Origin: Microcebus murinus
Taxonomy: Eukaryota > Chordata > Mammalia > Primates > Cheirogaleidae
DNA length: 64,000 nt
Reading direction: 5' to 3'
Assembly: GCF_040939455.1 (NCBI RefSeq)
Contig: NC_134108.1
Coordinates: 81,388,001 to 81,452,000, forward strand
The position numbers and the translations under genes were made by a program. Numbering within the stretch: the stretch's first letter is position 1; each line of letters opens with the position of its first letter. Below, one piece after another: positions 58,991 to 64,000 of the stretch. Below the pieces are notes generated by a model. The model searched no databases and was not told where the DNA came from. It saw only the letters and a list, made by a program, of their open reading frames with translations.

Positions 58991-61900
58991 AATATGTGGC
59001 CTAAGAAGTCTGTGCTCACTTGAAAATAAGACCTAAGGCTGGCTCAAAAAAGTCCAACCTTTCAGCTACTTGCAAAACAAAAACAAACAAACAAACAAAA
59101 CCCAAAAACATTTCGCCAGCTTCAAATGTGCTGGGTTATGAAAGGGTGGGGGAGGACCCAGGAAAATGTAGGAGCTCTCTAATCAAACCAAGATCCCAAA
59201 GTTCATATATCTCTGCCTGAGTCCACAATGCTCCCCAAAGCCAGTGGATCCTGGGGCATAGCCACAGCGGGGGAGAGAGGTGAAGTTAGGACTCAGAGTT
59301 CATTTCTAACTCTTCCGGGCCCAGAAGGGTTACCTGTAGTGTCTCCGAGGAAGCCTTCACGGATGTGCTATTGTTGGGTTTAACTCCCTACTTGGAAAGA
59401 CCTGGAATATTTGATTTTGGATAAAGGTTTTCTGTCTTTTTTAGTCTGTGGATATTAAAGTGAGGTTATGATTTAATACGTGAAAGGAAAAAATAGATTA
59501 TTTTGCTAGCAAATTGGTTTATTGGGATCAACAATTTGGAGAAATGAACATTAGAATGGGTTGCTGGGAGGCAAAGCATCAGTCCCCAACAGCCGAGACC
59601 GAGTGTGGTGATGTAAGATAACACAACTTGCATTTTCAGCGTGGATTTTTAAAAGCAGTATCAAACGTAAAATTCACCAGTACTTGGCCTCCACAGGTAA
59701 CGTTTTTTTCCCCCATCTAGAGTGTAGTCAGGGACTGTGGATCTGATGGCTTCAGAAGTTGACAGAGCCTATCAAATTTTTTATTAAAACCCCCAGAGCT
59801 GGAAACAATGAAGAGCAGTTTGATGGATCGTGAACAGATTTTCCTTAAGGGGAAGAATCTGCTCAGCATTGTTACTTCTTTGCAAACAATTTTGCAGAAT
59901 GGGAGCAGCTGTTTTGCAAGTTATTTTTGTGATGGAAAGGGAAATCTACCTTTTATTCTTTGCATCCCCAAGTGGGCCTGCGTAAATACACATAAACACA
60001 CATGTAATTTTTTTGATCTCATTACTTAGTCCGCCTCTCTCCTCTCTCTTCCTCATTTCCTTTTTTTCTTCCCCATTTCCTTTTTAATTTGTGCTTTGAG
60101 GGAAGAGAGTTTCTCGTGCCTGTGCTTCTCTCTCCGGGTAAATTGCAGCGGAAAAGATCAATTCCAGTGTGGATGCCCAAGGGCAAGTAAGGATGCCCGA
60201 GATGAGAGAACGGACCATGGTCTCTTTCCGTTTAGGACTGGGAGGGGAAGTGTGTGAGTATTCTGCTCCTCCTCCTCCCAGGGGTAGCTGCCTCAGCAGA
60301 ATCTGGGCTGCAGAATCGGAGCTGCTGTGAGCTGAAGAGCTGAGGTCCAGGGCTCCAGTGCAGACAACACATAAATCAATGCCAATTTAAAAGGGAAGAT
60401 TATTTTAACCTTGGAGTGTCACTTATATGTCTCAATACATGGTCCATTATTTAATCTCCAGGAAAGTTTCACTCAGGCCCCTCTTCTCTCTGTGCTCATT
60501 TGCTACCGCCAGGCCATCAGGCATGCAACAAATTGCACAATGAAAAAGCCTCAGCATTAAAAAACAGATGCGGGTGGGGGGGGGGGCACTGGCAAGTGAA
60601 AACATGCATCTTGCTCATCACAGCACATTTGGCCTTTTCCTTTGAGAAGCTGAGGGTGAGGAGGAAGTGATTACAAGACAGAAACATCAGTCAATGTGGG
60701 TTCTGGGAAGGTGGGTCCCACCTCCTCCATCCATCCTGGTGGGACCTCAGCGTAAGAGCTCTAACTACACTCAGAAGGAAACAGAATAAAGCGTTTGGTA
60801 CGTTATCTTCCATTAATTTCCAGAGGGGCTGAAAGTCTCTGATGCTAAACCGTCATAGTGCAGCATTTGGGATAAAAGCTATGGCCAGTCTTCTTTATCC
60901 AGTCTTGCTCCAGCTCTCGAGTCACATGTAGAGCTTATGTGGACTAAACACCCAGGAGCTTCAATTCTGTAAGGGCAATAATGATGGCTGGAGTTCTTTT
61001 AGGTGAGTTAATAGCTAAGTTCAAAGTGCTGGCTTTCTATTAGCAAGACTCTTCACTTGGCTGCTCTTGTTGGCCCCCAATTTTTTTTCTTTTTAAAAAT
61101 ATAACCTTAAAGTTTAACAATTTACATTCTCAACTTTAGACTGTAAAATATAAATGCTTCATATTTCTTCATTTAAGGGCAAACTGACTCATCAGCAAGA
61201 TAAACTATATATAGAAGTAGTGTTGGGAGACCTAAAAGATGTGAGCTTTAAAAGTTTTGCAAAGATAGCAAATACTTAAGTAGCTGAATAGCAACTTGGT
61301 AATTTTTATACCAAGGGTGATGGTAATATAGCATGTTCTTTAAGTTTTTCTAGCTGACACTGTGACATCAGAGCCAGCTTATTCTCATTATTTTGAAGCA
61401 TTTACAATAAATCCTATTTTATAACAGCAGGTGTCATTACAATGATTAAACTTAGATATAGTTCAGCTTACTTTTTTTCATTTGTGTTAAGCCCTAATGT
61501 TTTTAAAAAGCTAGTATATATCTATTAGAGAAATGTTTAATAAAGCATCATAAAACATATCCCAGATATTCTTCCTAACATAATACTCCCTGGAAAATCT
61601 AAACAAATGACAACATTTTAAGTATGATGAACTTTCCACATGTCTGACTTTAAGTGTATCAGCCATAAATTATCTAGGTCTCTTTATGTTGCCCTTACTC
61701 TGATGAAAGAAGAATTGGGATCTTTTAATGAATTATCTCATCATTTGACATTGTTTTGAGCACTTGCTATCTTCAAGGTCTGTGCTGGCACAGAGTGTCC
61801 CTTTGAGATTTCTAAACAGAGAGGACCAACAGTAGTCACAGGAATTTGTAGGAAGGGAAAGCAAGAACATAGAAAAGAGAAAGGTAAAGATACGTTTCTC

Positions 61901-62658
61901 CAGTGTTTTCTGTGGTGCACGGTATCAGCAATGAGCTATTGTTTATATCAGACCCTAATCAATGGCCAGAATGCCTCACATGAAGTGAGCAGACCCCAAA
62001 TATTTGTTGGTGAATGAAGAATCAATGAATGATGTCAACTAGATCCTCCGGTCTTACTTGGTTACTAACACTCATTCTCATCCTGTTGTGCTTCCTTGTA
62101 GAACTGGGATCAAAAACTGTCCTACCTTTTGCCACTCAGATACTTCCATGTCAGCATTCCACCTATCCCAGTTGTGATGAAAAAACCACCCCGGGAAGTT
62201 AAAAGTGCTTCTTACCAAGGTAGGGGACTCCCATTCTTGACTTTTGGTATGTAAACATTTGCTTGAGATTTGGGTTCAGTACCTCCTGGTTTTGATAAGA
62301 AATCTATCACCTGTTGTGCTACCCAGAGCTTCAATGCAGCAAATAATTTCTGTCCTCAGAGAAGCTCAATATACAACATCAATGGTGAACCACAATATTT
62401 TGCATTAGTAAACATTGAACTAAATTTTTAATTTTATTTATAAAGACAAAACCCTGGTATTGTAATAAGATATTAAGTAAAAATTTTTTAAGCATTTTAT
62501 TTTTGGAAACATATCTTTCTGTATGGCAAGATGTTTAAGTATATGTGACCATATATCAAAGTCTGAGCAGTTAGGAATTAATAACTTTACTTTTTTTCAA
62601 AAATACAATCACATAAAATCTCTATGTATTATAAGTTGTGAAAAAAAAGAAGCCATAC

Positions 62659-62712
62659 CTTGTTATAATATCCACCAAGACTCTGCTGTATTCCTTGCAT
62701 TCCAGGAGGTCC
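62659..62712 (-). CDS. COL19A1: COL19A1 exon w1 (54 bp)
   Basis: First exon of the window in transcription order. Read on the minus strand it gives GPPGMQGIQQSLGGYYNK. A collagen stretch (GPPGMQGIQ) runs into a short non-helical segment with a Tyr-Tyr pair. Acceptor is ...tacag and donor is gtatgg. Compared with human as I recall it, there are about three conservative changes (Ile to Met, His to Gln, Thr to Ser). The preceding exon lies beyond the right edge. Confidence 0.93.
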
Positions 62713-64000
62713 CTGTATTATAAACAAATCAAGGACAAACATGTAAACATTTACCAAAACAATATGTATTTAAATAATATAACTAAGAACTCTTGAAATC
62801 ATATAGTTAAGAAAAAGGAAGATTCTGTTTAGTAAAATATTCGAATAAAGAATTACATGGACATTAATTTATCATCAGGTTTCTAAAGGTATTTCTAGGT
62901 TAAATCCTGCATAAATCCAAGAGAGATCCTAAGTAGGACCATGTAACATTTTGCTAGAAGGTCAACCATCAGCATGTTCTTTATTAAATGGAATTGTGCC
63001 CCTAAGACTCTTTCAGGGAAGAGGTTGTAGCTTCAGTTTATTCTTGGCACTTCTCACAGGGCTTTTATCAATGTATTATAGAAATGTATGTCCCCACATG
63101 TTATTAATTTAGAAAATATGCAAGTAATATTTTTTCTATTACTTTACTCTTTGGAGTAAATGTATGAAAATGGGCTGCACATTCTGCTATAAAACCTCAG
63201 ACTTAAGACATTTAAATATTGGTCATCTTTAGTTGACCTGGGAATATTTACTAAGCAGTATGCTGAGATTGGGGTGGATAGGAAAGAAATAAAGAGATCA
63301 GTCCATCCCCAAAGCTTCTAGAAGGAGAGGAAGAGTAGAGTGGAGGAGAGAAAATGTTATGGAGGCAAAGTTCATAACACTTTACCTTGGAAGATAACAC
63401 ACAGAAAGAGGATGATTGAGCCACTCAAACAGCATCATTACACAAAGATTATTTTTTAAAGACGGAATGAAAGCTTTTCAAAGTAAAGAAAAATCTGAAG
63501 GATCAATCTCTAGCTGTGCTCACTGATACAGGTAACACCTTAGTTATATCAAAAGATTAATGTTGGTTAACATTTATGCCAGGTGTTTCTCATGAATGGC
63601 TTGTGACTGAGGACATCTTCTAATAGGAAGCCTTTGCACTGTGCCACTAAACATAAAGGGCACAAGATGTGGTGATGGATGCCTGGAAGCAGGTTGGTAT
63701 AATTCTTGAGAAAATAATGAGCCTCGTGAGTAATGGAGCTGACTACAATTGGAAAGACAGATGATGCTGTTACCTTGCTGAAATAAAAACAGAGCTAATG
63801 TCAGAATTCTCATGGCATTATATACTTATGTTCTCTTTCCATCAGCCAGTTTTTTGTAAAATATTCTAGGTCAGTGAGATGAAGTAATGAGGAAAGCAAC
63901 CATTGAACTGGGGGTTGTTGCACGAAGTTTCAAGCTAAGAACATGCTCCAGATCCAAGTTAAGAACTCCTTCTTGAAACTCAGGTGGTGTGAGCACCTAC
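62713..64000. other. COL19A1: Intron upstream of w1 (partial)
   Basis: AT-rich unique sequence to the window edge. No repeat, exon or RNA gene recognised. Confidence 0.75.

Larger units (their letters stand above)
54029..62658. other. COL19A1: Intron w1-w2 (8.6 kb)
   Basis: The largest intron in the window. Holds a (CT)n run (54727 to 54748), a long L2 (55450 to 56850), a MaLR-like LTR (58577 to 58990), an (AAAC)n run (59075 to 59100) and a 14-nt G run near 60577. The 59.0 to 62.6 kb stretch has no repeat I can name and no exon I can confirm. Some of it may be regulatory, but nothing in the sequence proves that. Confidence 0.7.

Noticed and set aside
62185..62240. Candidate extra exon with a gtaaga donor on the minus strand near 62.2 kb
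   Set aside because: The only nearby AG gives a 20-nt unit, not a multiple of three, and the peptide is not collagenous.

Overview
This is intronic and exonic DNA of a primate, almost certainly a strepsirrhine (lemur or galago group). One gene runs through the whole window on the minus strand: COL19A1, the alpha-1 chain of type XIX collagen, a FACIT-like collagen. I could place 28 internal exons from sequence alone. Each has AG/GT splice boundaries, a length divisible by three (27 to 105 bp) and phase 0 at both ends, and almost every one starts on a glycine codon of a Gly-X-Y repeat. Together they give 1,488 bp (496 codons) of open collagen reading frame. The exon-by-exon peptide order matches human COL19A1 as I remember it, including the non-helical stretches IALPLLGDIGALLK, NFCGNCQASVPGLK and SSLYKI. 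The signal peptide, the N-terminal laminin-G/TSPN-like domain, the C-terminal tail, the promoter and the UTRs lie outside the window. The gene enters at the right edge and leaves at the left edge.

Layout, following transcription from right to left: exon w1 (62.7 kb), an 8.6 kb intron, w2 (54.0 kb), a 6.9 kb intron, w3 (47.1 kb), a 5.1 kb intron, then a dense cluster w4 to w14 (41.9 to 33.5 kb). Next come w15 (31.9 kb) and w16 (27.5 kb), which encode a cysteine-bearing interruption, then w17 and w18 (27.4 to 26.9 kb), w19 to w21 (21.8 to 17.3 kb), w22 and w23 (14.8 to 14.6 kb, a second interruption), and finally w24 to w28 (14.1 to 2.0 kb). I saw no second protein-coding gene. Other open frames are chance frames in introns or repeats.

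The introns carry a normal primate repeat load: L2 and MIR fossils, MER1, MER2 and MER5-type DNA transposons, MaLR-type LTRs, old L1 pieces, Alus and L1 3' ends. Several Alus carry the extra A-rich middle segment and the L1 3' ends carry the terminal sequence typical of lemurs and lorises. These are the basis for the lineage call.

No new gene system was found. The unusual items are structural: a trimeric Alu with perfect target-site duplications, a 33-nt U2 snRNA 5' fragment flanked by near-perfect duplications, a 5'-inverted (twin-primed) L1, an L1 nested in an L1, a 52-bp sequence copied from 0.9 kb away into a younger L1, a pure (GA)34 tract next to (GT)14, and an unassigned polyA-tailed retrocopy-like segment.
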